Part shown: positions 7,339 through 13,883 of the stretch, piece by piece
Numbering within the stretch: the first letter of the stretch is position 1
Layout: every line of letters begins with the position of its first letter
NCBI GenBank assembly: GCA_020249005.1
Contig: JADCGN010000036.1
Coordinates: 1-13,995 of the forward strand
Length of the DNA stretch: 13,995 bases
Direction: 5' to 3'
From: Alphaproteobacteria bacterium
Lineage (GTDB): Bacteria > Pseudomonadota > Alphaproteobacteria > UBA2136 > UBA6156
Made by a program: the position numbers and the translations under genes
The notes under the pieces: generated by a model
The model's database searches: none
What the model saw: the letters and a program-made list of their open reading frames with translations, nothing else
What the model was told of the DNA's origin: nothing

Positions 7339-8004
7339 ATGCTGAAGCATTTTTACCTTGCGGCACCGCTGGCGGCCGGGGCCATGGTGGCCCTTCCCGC
7401 GGCGCTGCAAACCCGCCTGAGCCGCGTGCTGCGGTTGGGCGCGGGCGCCGAGATTGCCCTGTTTAACGGGCAGCACGGCCTGTGGCGCGCCCAGCTTGCC
7501 GATGCCAAAGCCCACCATGCTCAAATACTGGAACAGCTGCAGCCGCAACCCACAGCGCAGGGCCCAACTTTGGCGGTGGGCCTGCCCAAGCGCGAGGCCT
7601 GGGAAACCATCGTGCGCCAAGCCACCGAACTGGGCATCGCGGCGCTGCAGCCCCTCACCACCGAATTTTCCCAGCGCGATAAATTCAACACCGCACGCGC
7701 CACGTTGCTGACGATTGAAGCCGCCGAACAATGCGAGCGGCTGACCCTGCCCACCCTGTTGCCGCTGCAACCGCTTGGCGTTTGGCTGAACACGCTGAAC
7801 GCGCCGTGTGCCTGGGCCTACGAACGCGGCGGCACCGCCCCCACCCGGGCCGGCACCGTGTTGGTGGGCCCGGAAGGCGGTTTCAGCCCCGCCGAAGTGG
7901 CGACCCTGCAAGCCCACCCGCAGGTGCACGCGTTCAGCCTGGGGCCAACCATTTTACGCGCCGATACGGCGGTGGTGGCCGCCCTTACGCGGGTTGGCCC
8001 GTAG
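7339..8004 (+). CDS. rsmE: 16S rRNA (uracil-1498-N3)-methyltransferase
   Basis: This SPOUT-class, knot-fold enzyme methylates U1498 of 16S rRNA with S-adenosylmethionine. The N-terminal part (about 1-70) is the PUA-like RNA-binding domain. The catalytic part shows ATELGIAALQPL (95-106), AAEQCER (128-134), the SAM-loop GPEGGFSPAE (177-186) and the knot signature LGPTILRADTA (201-211). The last is normally LGxRILRxETA. The first Arg is replaced by Thr (T204) and Glu by Asp (D209); the second change is common in relatives, the first less so. The 221-residue length is slightly short. AAGGGGG lies just before the ATG, 20 bases after cydB, so co-transcription is likely. Its last 20 bases overlap the 3' end of the convergent hydrolase gene. 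Confidence 0.88.
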   Translation: MLKHFYLAAPLAAGAMVALPAALQTRLSRVLRLGAGAEIALFNGQHGLWRAQLADAKAHHAQILEQLQPQPTAQGPTLAVGLPKREAWETIVRQATELGIAALQPLTTEFSQRDKFNTARATLLTIEAAEQCERLTLPTLLPLQPLGVWLNTLNAPCAWAYERGGTAPTRAGTVLVGPEGGFSPAEVATLQAHPQVHAFSLGPTILRADTAVVAALTRVGP

Positions 8005-8653
8005 CCCACAGTTCCTGCAACCACACCACCAGCTCAGCCAGCGTGGCGGCATCGATGCCATGCCCCAAATTCGGCAGCAGGCGCAGCGTGGTCGGGTAGC
8101 CTTGCTGTTCCAACCACTGCGCGGCCTGCACACTGGCGTCAGCGGGCAGCACGTCATCTTCGGTGCCATGCACCAACAACACCGGCGGCTTGACAGGATT
8201 CGACAGGCTGGGCGGCATCGTCAGCGCGCCGCACAGCGCCACCACACCGGCGGGTTGCGGTTGTAGTTGCGGCAATAGCCCCAGCAAGGTCATGGCGCCC
8301 TGGCTGAAGCCCAGCAACACCGTCTGGGCGGGGGCAATCCCATGGGCCGCCTGCAGCCCCTGTATGTAGGCATTGAAGGCCGGCAACACCAAGGCCAAGC
8401 CATCGCGGTCGTTAAACCTCCAACCCAAGTCACGGAACCACTGCCGCCCTTGGCCAAACGGCGTGGGCTGCGGCGCATGCGGGCAGGCTACGCCCAAACT
8501 AATGCCTTGCGGGGCCATCGCAGCTTGCAGCGGGCTTGCCAGGCTCAGCAAATCATTCCCATCGGCGCCAAAGCCGTGTAAGCATACCAGCAGATGGGTG
8601 GCCCCGGCTGGAATGGTCTGCGGGCCCGTTAAGGCGAAAAAGGGATCGTTCAT
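7985..8653 (-). CDS. Phospholipase/carboxylesterase-type alpha/beta hydrolase
   Basis: This 222-residue hydrolase of the Abhydrolase_2 group (acyl-protein thioesterase/YpfH-like carboxylesterases) cleaves esters or thioesters. No signal peptide is seen, so it is cytoplasmic. LVCLHGFGADGNDL (22-35) holds the oxyanion HGFG. The nucleophile is S117 in GFSQGA, with D166 in HGTEDDVLP and H198 in NLGHGID completing the triad. The substrate is unknown. ATG 8653 is preferred because homology begins right there; the longer open frame to 8803 is antisense to the lolA signal peptide. The start codon shares CATG with lolA on the other strand, and its last 20 bases overlap the 3' end of rsmE, so the gene is fitted between two neighbours with no intergenic DNA. 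Confidence 0.88.
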   Translation of the reverse strand: MNDPFFALTGPQTIPAGATHLLVCLHGFGADGNDLLSLASPLQAAMAPQGISLGVACPHAPQPTPFGQGRQWFRDLGWRFNDRDGLALVLPAFNAYIQGLQAAHGIAPAQTVLLGFSQGAMTLLGLLPQLQPQPAGVVALCGALTMPPSLSNPVKPPVLLVHGTEDDVLPADASVQAAQWLEQQGYPTTLRLLPNLGHGIDAATLAELVVWLQELWATGQPA

Positions 8654-9326
8654 GCGCGCACTGTACCTGCTGTTGGTGGGCTTGACTATGGCGGGCAGCG
8701 CCTTCGCGCAAAGCCCCAGCACGGCCACCAAGCCAAAGGTTCCCAGCCCCGACTTCACCGCGGCCACCGCGCTGGTGGAAGAGTATTTCAACAGCCTGAC
8801 CACGCTGCAGGCCGCTTTCAGCCAAACTCAGAGCGACCGCCCACGCGAGGTGGCGCAAGGCACGTTCTCGCTCAACCGGCCGCAGGGGCAATTTTTATGG
8901 CAGTACCAAACCCCGGTGCGGCAACGGATTATCGGCACCGGTACGGCGGTGTATTATGTGGATCAATCAGCCACACAAGGCGACAATCAGGTGACACAAC
9001 TGCCGCTGGATGCAGGCTTAGGCCGCCTGCTACGCGGCCAACGGCTGAGCCTGGGCAAGGTGGGGTTGCGGGTGAACGGGGTGCAAACCAAGGGCGAGAG
9101 CCGCAGCATCAGCTTGGCGGCCTTGCCGCAGCGACGCGATGAGCAAGGCCTGCGCCGGGTGGTGCTGACCTTTACCGGCAGCCGCGCCAACCCCACCTTG
9201 GCCGGGTTTACCGCCACCGACATGTTGGGCGTGACCACCCAGGTCAGCTTCACCAACGCGGTGCGCGGCGGCAAGTTCCCGCGCGGGATGTTCGACTTCA
9301 CCCCACCGCAATACCGCCAGCGTTAA
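8652..9326 (+). CDS. lolA: Outer-membrane lipoprotein carrier protein
   Basis: This periplasmic chaperone takes lipoproteins released by LolCDE at the inner membrane and hands them to the outer membrane (LolB, where present). The 224-residue protein begins with a signal peptide (MRALYLLLVGLTMAGSAFA, cut near residue 19 or 20). The LolA fold follows: YFNSLTTLQAAFSQTQSD (about 41-58), then QGTFSLNRPQGQFLWQYQTP and RQRIIGTGTAVYYVDQ, which match the LolA pattern of G-x-F-x-(L/I)-x-R-P-G-x-(F/L)-x-W-x-Y. The ending FPRGMFDFTPP is also typical. AAGGG (8639-8643) lies 8 bases before ATG 8652, so this start is favoured over the much longer frame that opens at 8373. The ribosome binding site lies inside the opposite-strand hydrolase gene. 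Confidence 0.9.
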   Translation: MRALYLLLVGLTMAGSAFAQSPSTATKPKVPSPDFTAATALVEEYFNSLTTLQAAFSQTQSDRPREVAQGTFSLNRPQGQFLWQYQTPVRQRIIGTGTAVYYVDQSATQGDNQVTQLPLDAGLGRLLRGQRLSLGKVGLRVNGVQTKGESRSISLAALPQRRDEQGLRRVVLTFTGSRANPTLAGFTATDMLGVTTQVSFTNAVRGGKFPRGMFDFTPPQYRQR

Positions 9327-9347
9327 CCCCGGCGCCACAGGGGGTCA

Positions 9348-9373
9348 GGCAAAGGGGGCACCAAGCCCTTGCC
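9348..9373 (+). other. Imperfect hairpin between lolA and motA
   Basis: GGC-A-AAGGG pairs with CCCTTGCC (one bulged A) around a 9-base loop in the 78-base gap. No T-run follows, so termination after lolA here is uncertain. Confidence 0.22.
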
Positions 9374-9404
9374 GCCTGGCCAACGGGGCCCGTAGGGTGG
9401 TTGC

Positions 9405-10271
9405 ATGCTGTTTATTATCGGCCTGATTACGGCGCTTGGCTCGGTGGTGGGCGGTTATTTGATGCACCACGGCAAGCTGGCCGTGCTGTGGCAGCCCTCC
9501 GAGTTCATCATCATCGGCGGCGCGGCGATTGGGGCCTTCATCATCGCCAACCCTGGCCACGTGCTAAAGGGCTCAGGCGGCGGCTTTAAGGTGCTGCTCA
9601 CCGGCCTGCCCTACCACAAGAAGGACACCTACATGCAGATCATGGGGTTCTTCTTCGAGCTCAGCAAAGCCATGCGCACCAAGGGGATTAAGGAGGTGGA
9701 GCAGCACATCGACCACCCGCACGACAGTTCCCTGTTTAAAAAATATCCAGCGCTGACGGCCGACCACCACGTGGAAGCCTTCATCTGCGACAACGTGCGC
9801 CTGATCGTGATGGGCAGCGGCCTGCCCAACCAGCTGGATGAACTGATGGATGAGGAAATTCACCTCCACCACACCGAACGCCACGCGATTGTGAACGCCT
9901 TCAACAACATGGCCGACGGCATGCCCGCGCTGGGGATCGTGGCCGCCGTGCTGGGGGTGATCGTGACCATGGGCTCGATCACCGAGCCACCGGAAATTTT
10001 GGGGAAACTGATCGGTGCCGCGCTGGTGGGGACTTTCTTTGGGGTATTGATGAGCTACGGCGTGGTGGGCCCGATGGCCAAGAACATGGAGGCCCAATAC
10101 GCCGGCGAACACGCTTTTTACGTGTGCCTCAAAGTGGCGATTGTGAACTTTGCGCGCCAGCTTTCCCCGCAGATCATCTGCGAATTCACCCGCAAGCAAA
10201 TGCCCGGCAACGTACGCCCAAGCTTCCAGGAGGCCGAGGAGTACCTGAATAAAATCGGGGCCGGCGGCTAA
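9405..10271 (+). CDS. motA: Flagellar motor stator protein MotA
   Basis: MotA forms the ion channel of the flagellar stator with MotB and pushes on the rotor protein FliG. The 288-residue length and four hydrophobic segments (about 1-20, 30-50, 172-191, 203-223) fit. The two prolines essential in E. coli (P173, P222) correspond to P174 (MPALGIVAAVLGV) and P223 (VVGPMAKN). The cytoplasmic loop has R91 and E97/E99 (MRTKGIKEVEQH), matching the charged residues that contact FliG. An AGGGTGG ribosome binding site lies upstream of ATG 9405. The stop codon overlaps the start of motB in TAATG, which indicates translational coupling. No other flagellar gene is in the window. Confidence 0.96.
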   Translation: MLFIIGLITALGSVVGGYLMHHGKLAVLWQPSEFIIIGGAAIGAFIIANPGHVLKGSGGGFKVLLTGLPYHKKDTYMQIMGFFFELSKAMRTKGIKEVEQHIDHPHDSSLFKKYPALTADHHVEAFICDNVRLIVMGSGLPNQLDELMDEEIHLHHTERHAIVNAFNNMADGMPALGIVAAVLGVIVTMGSITEPPEILGKLIGAALVGTFFGVLMSYGVVGPMAKNMEAQYAGEHAFYVCLKVAIVNFARQLSPQIICEFTRKQMPGNVRPSFQEAEEYLNKIGAGG

Positions 10272-11227
10272 TGGCCGACGCCAACAACGCCGGGGGCGGG
10301 GGCGCAGGCGGCCCGCCTGGGCAGGTGATTGTTGTCAAGAAGAAAAACCGCGGCGGCGGCCACGGCCACCATGGCGGTGCTTGGAAAGTGGCCTATGCCG
10401 ACTTCGTGACGGCGATGATGGCCTTTTTTTTGCTGCTGTGGCTGCTGGCGGTGAGCACCGAAGAGCAAAAGGTGGGGATTGCCTACTACTTCAACCCGCC
10501 CAGTAACGCCAGCCAGTTCGGCGGCGGCAGCGGTATTATGGGGGGCGATACGCCCATGGATGTGGAATCGATTGCGCCCACCGACAGCCCGCCGGTTCCG
10601 CCCACCGAGAACGCCGGCGAAGACCTGGCGGTGCAGGCCAAGGAAGACGCGATGTTCCGTGCGGTGGCCGAAGAGATGAAAAAGGCGGTGATGAACATTC
10701 CGCAGCTGAAGGCGATGATGGAGAACTTGCTGGTGGACGTGACCCCCGAGGGCTTACGGATTTCCATCACCGATGCGGCCGGGCGCGAACTGTTTGCCGA
10801 AGGCAGCGCCGAGATGAACCCACTGACCGAACAACTGCTGGGGGTGCTGGGCGGCGTGCTTTCCAAGCTGCCGAACAAGCTGGCGCTGGGCGGCCATACC
10901 GACAGCGTGCCCTACCGCGGTGCGCGCGCCGCGCAAGGCTATGATAACTGGAACCTTTCCGCCGACCGCGCCCAGGCGATGCGCCGGGTGCTGACGGTGG
11001 AAGGGGTGCCGGAACGGCGGATTCAGCGGGTGGCGGGCTTTGCCGCCAGCGAGCCGCTGCTGCCCGATGAGCCCACCCATGTGAAGAACCGCCGCCTGAC
11101 CATCATCGTGCTGCGCAGCAAGCGCGGCGTGGTGGCGCAATTCAGCCAAGATGGTCTGCTGGCCCCACCCACCAACGCCCCCGTGCTGGAAGGCAGCCCC
11201 TTGACCCCGCCCATCCCCGAGCAGTAG
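10271..11227 (+). CDS. motB: Flagellar motor stator protein MotB
   Basis: MotB carries the ion-binding Asp of the stator and anchors it to peptidoglycan. The 318-residue protein begins with a Gly/His-rich cytoplasmic segment and a Lys cluster (VVKKKN), then one transmembrane helix (about 39-60, WKVAYADFVTAMMAFFLLLWL) containing D44, the expected proton-binding residue, which suggests a proton-driven motor. A plug/linker of about 90 residues follows, then an OmpA-like peptidoglycan-binding domain (about 150-285) with GGHTDSVPY (207-215), NWNLSADRA (226-234) and NRRLTI (273-278). A Pro-rich tail of about 30 residues ends the protein. Translation starts at the overlapping TAATG of motA. The NusA-like gene follows after 33 bases and is probably in the same operon. 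Confidence 0.96.
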   Translation: MADANNAGGGGAGGPPGQVIVVKKKNRGGGHGHHGGAWKVAYADFVTAMMAFFLLLWLLAVSTEEQKVGIAYYFNPPSNASQFGGGSGIMGGDTPMDVESIAPTDSPPVPPTENAGEDLAVQAKEDAMFRAVAEEMKKAVMNIPQLKAMMENLLVDVTPEGLRISITDAAGRELFAEGSAEMNPLTEQLLGVLGGVLSKLPNKLALGGHTDSVPYRGARAAQGYDNWNLSADRAQAMRRVLTVEGVPERRIQRVAGFAASEPLLPDEPTHVKNRRLTIIVLRSKRGVVAQFSQDGLLAPPTNAPVLEGSPLTPPIPEQ

Positions 11228-11260
11228 GCTTCCAGCCAGCAACACTTAGGGCCTGGCCGC

Positions 11261-12154
11261 ATGAACATTCTCGATATCCCCACCATCCGCAAAATCGGCG
11301 AAGAGTACGGCTGGACCGACCGGCAGATTGAACTGGCGCTCGCCAACGCCATCCGCCTTTCCTACGTTGACCGCGGCATGCTGGTGGAGTGCGACGTCAA
11401 CCTCGCGCTGGCCGACATCACCGTGCGCCGCCGCAACGGCTACGGCGAGCACGGCGTGTGGATCGACATCAACAACCCGATTTTGCCCAACACCAAACAA
11501 CTCATCAGCGCCATGGAGGTGCTGCAGTACGGCGACGGCGCGCCGGGGCGGATTTTGGAAGGGGAAGTGGCCGGCTACCGCGACGGCGGCATCATTTACC
11601 GCGTGAACGAGGACAAATTCGTGATCGTGCCGGAAAACCTGATGGCGGTGGCCGACTTCCATGAAAAGCCGCCGGTGGGCACCAAACAAGTGTTGGCGAT
11701 GTGCGCGGCGATTGACCCCATTTCCAAAATGCGCCACGCCAGCCGCCGCGGCAAAGAGTTTGTGGCCGCGGTAACCGAGGAATACTACCCCGGCAGCATT
11801 TCGGGCATTTGGATGGGGGCCAGTAACAGTTGGGCGGTGCTGCGGATGGCGCCGGAACACATGAGCGCCTGGCTCGAGGCCGACGGCATCAACGTCAAGC
11901 ACCTGCAAACCGTGCTGGGCCTGCGGCGGATTACGCTGATTCCGGACGGCAAGGGAGAGACCGAGCAGGAAAAGCGCGACAACGAACTCAAACACTTCAT
12001 CAACAACGCCTGGAAGGCCTGTAAGATTGCGGCGCTGGAACCGACCCGCATCGTCATCCACACGCCTTTGGAAGGCCAAGACCCCCGTAAACTGCGCACC
12101 TTCCAGAGCATGCTGCAGAAAATCGCGCCGGAGCGCGAACAGGTCATTTTGTAG
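11261..12154 (+). CDS. NusA-like protein with N-terminal, S1-like and KH-like regions; function unknown
   Basis: I do not recognise this as a named gene. The 297-residue protein reads like a shortened, divergent NusA. Residues 1-85 have the helix-strand pattern of the NusA RNA-polymerase-binding domain (RQIELALANAIRLSYV, then VECDVNLALADITVRR). Residues 95-150 look like an S1 domain (GRILEGEVAGYRDGGIIYRV, KFVIVPENLM, then VGTKQVLAMCAAID), comparable with NusA's G-x-V-x-R-x-x-x-G-x-(I/V)...VLPxxxLIP...GDxVxA. Residues 157-228 resemble KH1 (SRRGKEFVAAV, WAVLRM, then ADGINVKHLQTVLG), but the GxxG loop is EADG. Residues 240-297 may be the start of a degenerate second KH. The true NusA, about 500 residues, must be elsewhere. 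It lies 33 bases after motB, before a terminator, so it is probably the last gene of the motAB operon. It could instead be an unrelated RNA-binding protein with chance similarity. Confidence 0.6.
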   Translation: MNILDIPTIRKIGEEYGWTDRQIELALANAIRLSYVDRGMLVECDVNLALADITVRRRNGYGEHGVWIDINNPILPNTKQLISAMEVLQYGDGAPGRILEGEVAGYRDGGIIYRVNEDKFVIVPENLMAVADFHEKPPVGTKQVLAMCAAIDPISKMRHASRRGKEFVAAVTEEYYPGSISGIWMGASNSWAVLRMAPEHMSAWLEADGINVKHLQTVLGLRRITLIPDGKGETEQEKRDNELKHFINNAWKACKIAALEPTRIVIHTPLEGQDPRKLRTFQSMLQKIAPEREQVIL

Positions 12155-12159
12155 AATTT

Positions 12160-12188
12160 TACGCCGCTAATGGTTAGGCAGCGGCGTA
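12160..12188 (+). terminator. Intrinsic terminator of the motAB-NusA-like operon
   Basis: A 9-bp perfect stem, TACGCCGCT (12160-12168) and AGCGGCGTA (12180-12188), with an 11-base loop is followed by GTTTTTG (12189-12195). It begins 5 bases after the stop codon, as expected for a Rho-independent terminator on the plus strand. Confidence 0.85.
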
Positions 12189-12210
12189 GTTTTTGTCCGA
12201 TAGAGACAGA

Positions 12211-12534
12211 TTATGACGGTACGATGTACCGTATTATCATCAGCAGAATTTCTCTTTGTGGTGGTGCATACTCTTTACTAAGCCAACGCTCAATCGTTAT
12301 GGACGTCACGCCAAGCATTGACGCCCAGACCTCTGAACTCCATTCGGGAGTCAGTTGACGTGCTTGCGAGAAAAAGCTCCAGAAGACCTCTGGTGTCACT
12401 TGTTGCATTTCCAACTTTTCAGAGTCTGCCAGCAGTTTTTGACGCGCTTGCAGCGTTTCGACTGCGAGCAGTGGGTACTGCTCACCACGCTCAAACTGCG
12501 CGTTGAGTTCTAGACTGATCAGAATACCAGGCAT
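12211..12534 (-). CDS. Small protein of unknown function with a possible helix-turn-helix
   Basis: This 107-residue protein is not recognised. It has no signal peptide or membrane segment and looks cytoplasmic. The C-terminal part, SSEVWASMLGVTSITIERWL (residues 66-85) followed by SKEYAPP, resembles the recognition region of XRE-type helix-turn-helix proteins (x-LGV-x-x-x-T-I-x-R-W). The N-terminal half is predicted mostly helical (AVETLQARQKLLADSEKL). The start at 12534 is well supported by a full AAGGAGG ribosome binding site 5 bases upstream. Base composition and codon use are clearly more AT-rich than in every neighbour. The gene sits alone between two intrinsic terminators, which suggests transfer into this locus. 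It could be a transcriptional regulator or an antitoxin-like DNA-binding protein, but no toxin gene is next to it. Confidence 0.7.
   Translation of the reverse strand: MPGILISLELNAQFERGEQYPLLAVETLQARQKLLADSEKLEMQQVTPEVFWSFFSQARQLTPEWSSEVWASMLGVTSITIERWLSKEYAPPQREILLMIIRYIVPS
12216..12232. repeat. Inverted repeat ACGGTAC-GAT-GTACCGT
   Basis: Two perfect 7-bp arms (12216-12222 and 12226-12232) with a 3-base centre lie over the last codons of the small helix-turn-helix gene and just behind the operon terminator at 12160-12188. Such a tight palindrome could be a regulator binding site or simply a short hairpin in the 3' end of the minus-strand mRNA. Confidence 0.35.
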
Positions 12535-12539
12535 GCAAA

Positions 12540-12546
12540 CCTCCTT
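12540..12546 (-). promoter_or_regulatory. Consensus ribosome binding site of the small HTH gene
   Basis: AAGGAGG on the minus strand, 5 bases before ATG 12534. It is the strongest Shine-Dalgarno in the window and fixes the start of this otherwise unrecognised gene. Confidence 0.8.
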
Positions 12547-12565
12547 GTGATTGGGTGCCTGTAAA

Positions 12566-12584
12566 AACGTTCATCAATAACGTT
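12566..12584. repeat. Pair of AACGTT palindromes upstream of the small HTH gene
   Basis: AACGTT occurs at 12566-12571 and 12579-12584, separated by CATCAAT, in the region where the promoter of the minus-strand gene should be. Paired palindromic hexamers could be an autoregulatory operator, but the sequence is short and no clear -35/-10 pair was found next to it. Confidence 0.25.
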
Positions 12585-12615
12585 GTTGCTGATACCATAG
12601 GTTTTCCGTCATTAA

Positions 12616-12646
12616 AACAAACACCGCCCACAGGGCGGTGTTTGTT
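12616..12646 (-). terminator. Intrinsic terminator of rplU-rpmA
   Basis: A 14-bp perfect stem (arms 12616-12629 and 12633-12646) with a 3-base loop lies 14 bases after the rpmA stop codon. Read on the minus strand, the GC-rich part is followed by GTTTGTTTTAAT, a good U-rich run. Confidence 0.88.
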
Positions 12647-12660
12647 AATCCTATCAAGCC

Positions 12661-12915
12661 TTAAGCAGGCAACACGTGCACGTAACGGCGATTCTTGTAG
12701 CCGGTGGTGAAGCTCACCTTGCCGTCGGCCAGGGCAAACAGGGTGTGGTCGCGGCCCATGCCGACGTTCTGCCCGGCATTGTAGGCGCTGCCGCGCTGAC
12801 GGATGATCACGTTCCCGGCCACGGCGGCTTGGCCACCGAACAATTTCACGCCCAGGCGTTTCCCGGCGCTGTCGCGTCCGTTGCGGCTGGAACCCCCGGC
12901 TTTTTTGTGGGCCAT
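12661..12915 (-). CDS. rpmA: 50S ribosomal protein L27
   Basis: L27 is a large-subunit protein whose N-terminal tail reaches the peptidyl-transferase centre. The 84-residue sequence starts MAHKKAGGSSRNGRDSAGKR, directly in the mature form, without the cleaved N-terminal extension of Firmicutes. It continues with the family motifs LGVKLFGG, IIRQRG and VGMGRDHTLFALADG. GGGAG lies 9 bases before ATG 12915. It follows rplU by 45 bases in the usual rplU-rpmA order and ends at an intrinsic terminator. The Obg GTPase gene that often follows rpmA is not present; the AT-richer small gene lies there instead. Confidence 0.98.
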   Translation of the reverse strand: MAHKKAGGSSRNGRDSAGKRLGVKLFGGQAAVAGNVIIRQRGSAYNAGQNVGMGRDHTLFALADGKVSFTTGYKNRRYVHVLPA

Positions 12916-12960
12916 AGTCTGTTACTCCCGTTAAACTGTTTTCACTTAACCAATTGAAAC

Positions 12961-13275
12961 TTATTTGGCGCTGACCGCGGTGATTTCCAGCGTGGTCAGG
13001 CTAGCGCGGAAGCCGTTCTTGCGGCGGCTGTTCTGGCGGCGGCGCTTCTTGAAGATGATGACCTTGTCGCCTTGGCTGTGGCTCAGGATCTTGGCGGAAA
13101 CCTTGGCGCCGGCCACGGTGGGGGTACCCACGGTGGTTTGGCTGCCGTCGTTCACCAACAGCACGTCGGCCAATTCCACGTTGCTGCCCACCTCACCGGC
13201 CAGGCGGTTGACGGTAATTTTGGCGCCTTTGGTCACCTTCAGCTGGTGGCCGCCGTGCTTGACAATGGCGTACAT
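12961..13275 (-). CDS. rplU: 50S ribosomal protein L21
   Basis: L21 is a large-subunit protein that binds 23S rRNA. From ATG 13275 it has 104 residues, the normal length, beginning MYAIVKHGGHQLKVTKG and containing VELADVLLVNDG, the basic FKKRRRQNSRRKNGFR rRNA-binding segment (75-90) and a final LEITAVSAK. The open frame continues to 13584, but the extra residues show no family similarity and cross the promoter. The ribosome binding site is weak and A-rich (GAAAGAAAA). First gene of the rplU-rpmA operon, with a promoter about 75-100 bases upstream and hence a leader of roughly 65 bases. Confidence 0.97.
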   Translation of the reverse strand: MYAIVKHGGHQLKVTKGAKITVNRLAGEVGSNVELADVLLVNDGSQTTVGTPTVAGAKVSAKILSHSQGDKVIIFKKRRRQNSRRKNGFRASLTTLEITAVSAK

Positions 13276-13346
13276 GTCGTTTTCTTTCAATTCGTTAGGC
13301 GCGTATCCGGGAAGGGATAATGGGCCGGGATTGCTTAATCTGTGGG

Positions 13347-13376
13347 CTTGTAGCGATATTTTTACGCGCTTGTCAA
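13347..13376 (-). promoter_or_regulatory. rplU: Sigma-70-type promoter of rplU-rpmA
   Basis: On the minus strand a perfect TTGACA (13376-13371) is followed after 18 bases by TACAAG (13352-13347), with an AT-rich spacer. The predicted transcript start near 13340 leaves a 65-base leader before rplU. The rest of 13276-13478 holds no gene I can support. The leader could fold, but no strong stem was found. Confidence 0.5.
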
Positions 13377-13478
13377 CGCCTTTCTGGGGCTGGTGGGTGG
13401 CGGCAGGGGGTGTCAGGGGGGCGGTCAGGGTGGGCATTGCCGCCCCCCATAAACTTACGCAAGAGAAACCCATAACCC

Positions 13479-13874
13479 ATGCTTTTCCGCATCGCCAACT
13501 GGACCGTGATGGGCCTGGCCATGTTTTACGTGGCCGAGGGTACCGGCATGTTGGAGCGCGGGCGCTACTTCCCCACCCTGCCACGGATGGAAGCCAGCGC
13601 GGGCGACCCGGGCGCCTGGTTTGGCGCCGTACAATGGGGGTTTACCGCCCTGGTGCAGGGCACCGGCGCCGCCACCGCCAGCTACGGGGGCAACAACAGC
13701 CACAGTTATGCCTCTTACGGGGGCAGCCCCACCTATGCCACCGCCCAACCCACCGCCAGCAACCAACCCTACCGGGCAATTCGCTTGGGCGCCTACGCCG
13801 AACGTGACACCACCGACGGCCAGAGTTCTGCCAGTGGGGTGTTAAAACGCCTGGCCGGTTATTACGGCGGGTAA
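13479..13874 (+). CDS. Hypothetical protein with N-terminal hydrophobic segment and Gly/Ser/Tyr-rich tail
   Basis: I do not recognise this gene. The 131-residue product starts MLFRIANWTVMGLAMFYVAEG, a short hydrophobic stretch that could be a membrane anchor or an uncleaved signal. A more polar middle follows (GRYFPTLPRMEASAGDPGAW, about 28-47), then a second mildly hydrophobic piece (WFGAVQWGFTALVQGTGAA, 47-65). From about 68 on it is low-complexity Gly/Ser/Tyr/Ala/Thr-rich (SYGGNNSHSYASYGGSPTY), ending GYYGG. The N-terminus resembles small inner-membrane proteins of unknown function. The start has only a weak AAGAGA upstream, so expression is uncertain, but the frame is long, GC-adapted and not overlapped by a better gene. 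It is divergent from rplU and ends 9 bases before a convergent partial gene. Confidence 0.6.
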   Translation: MLFRIANWTVMGLAMFYVAEGTGMLERGRYFPTLPRMEASAGDPGAWFGAVQWGFTALVQGTGAATASYGGNNSHSYASYGGSPTYATAQPTASNQPYRAIRLGAYAERDTTDGQSSASGVLKRLAGYYGG

Positions 13875-13883
13875 CGCTTAAAA

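Noticed and set aside
8373..8651. 93-codon N-terminal extension of lolA
   Set aside because: It is antisense to the hydrolase gene. A signal peptide and a proper Shine-Dalgarno mark the start at 8652.
11246..12079. 277-codon open frame on the minus strand
   Set aside because: It is fully antisense to the NusA-like gene, rich in His/Val/Ala as expected of a GC-rich shadow frame, and has no family motif or ribosome binding site.
12170..12506. Two 62-codon plus-strand frames in the AT-richer island
   Set aside because: They overlap the minus-strand gene that has a full AAGGAGG site. One begins inside the terminator hairpin and neither has a ribosome binding site.
13276..13584. 103-codon N-terminal extension of rplU
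   Set aside because: L21 homology begins exactly at ATG 13275, and the extension crosses the TTGACA promoter and the divergent gene.
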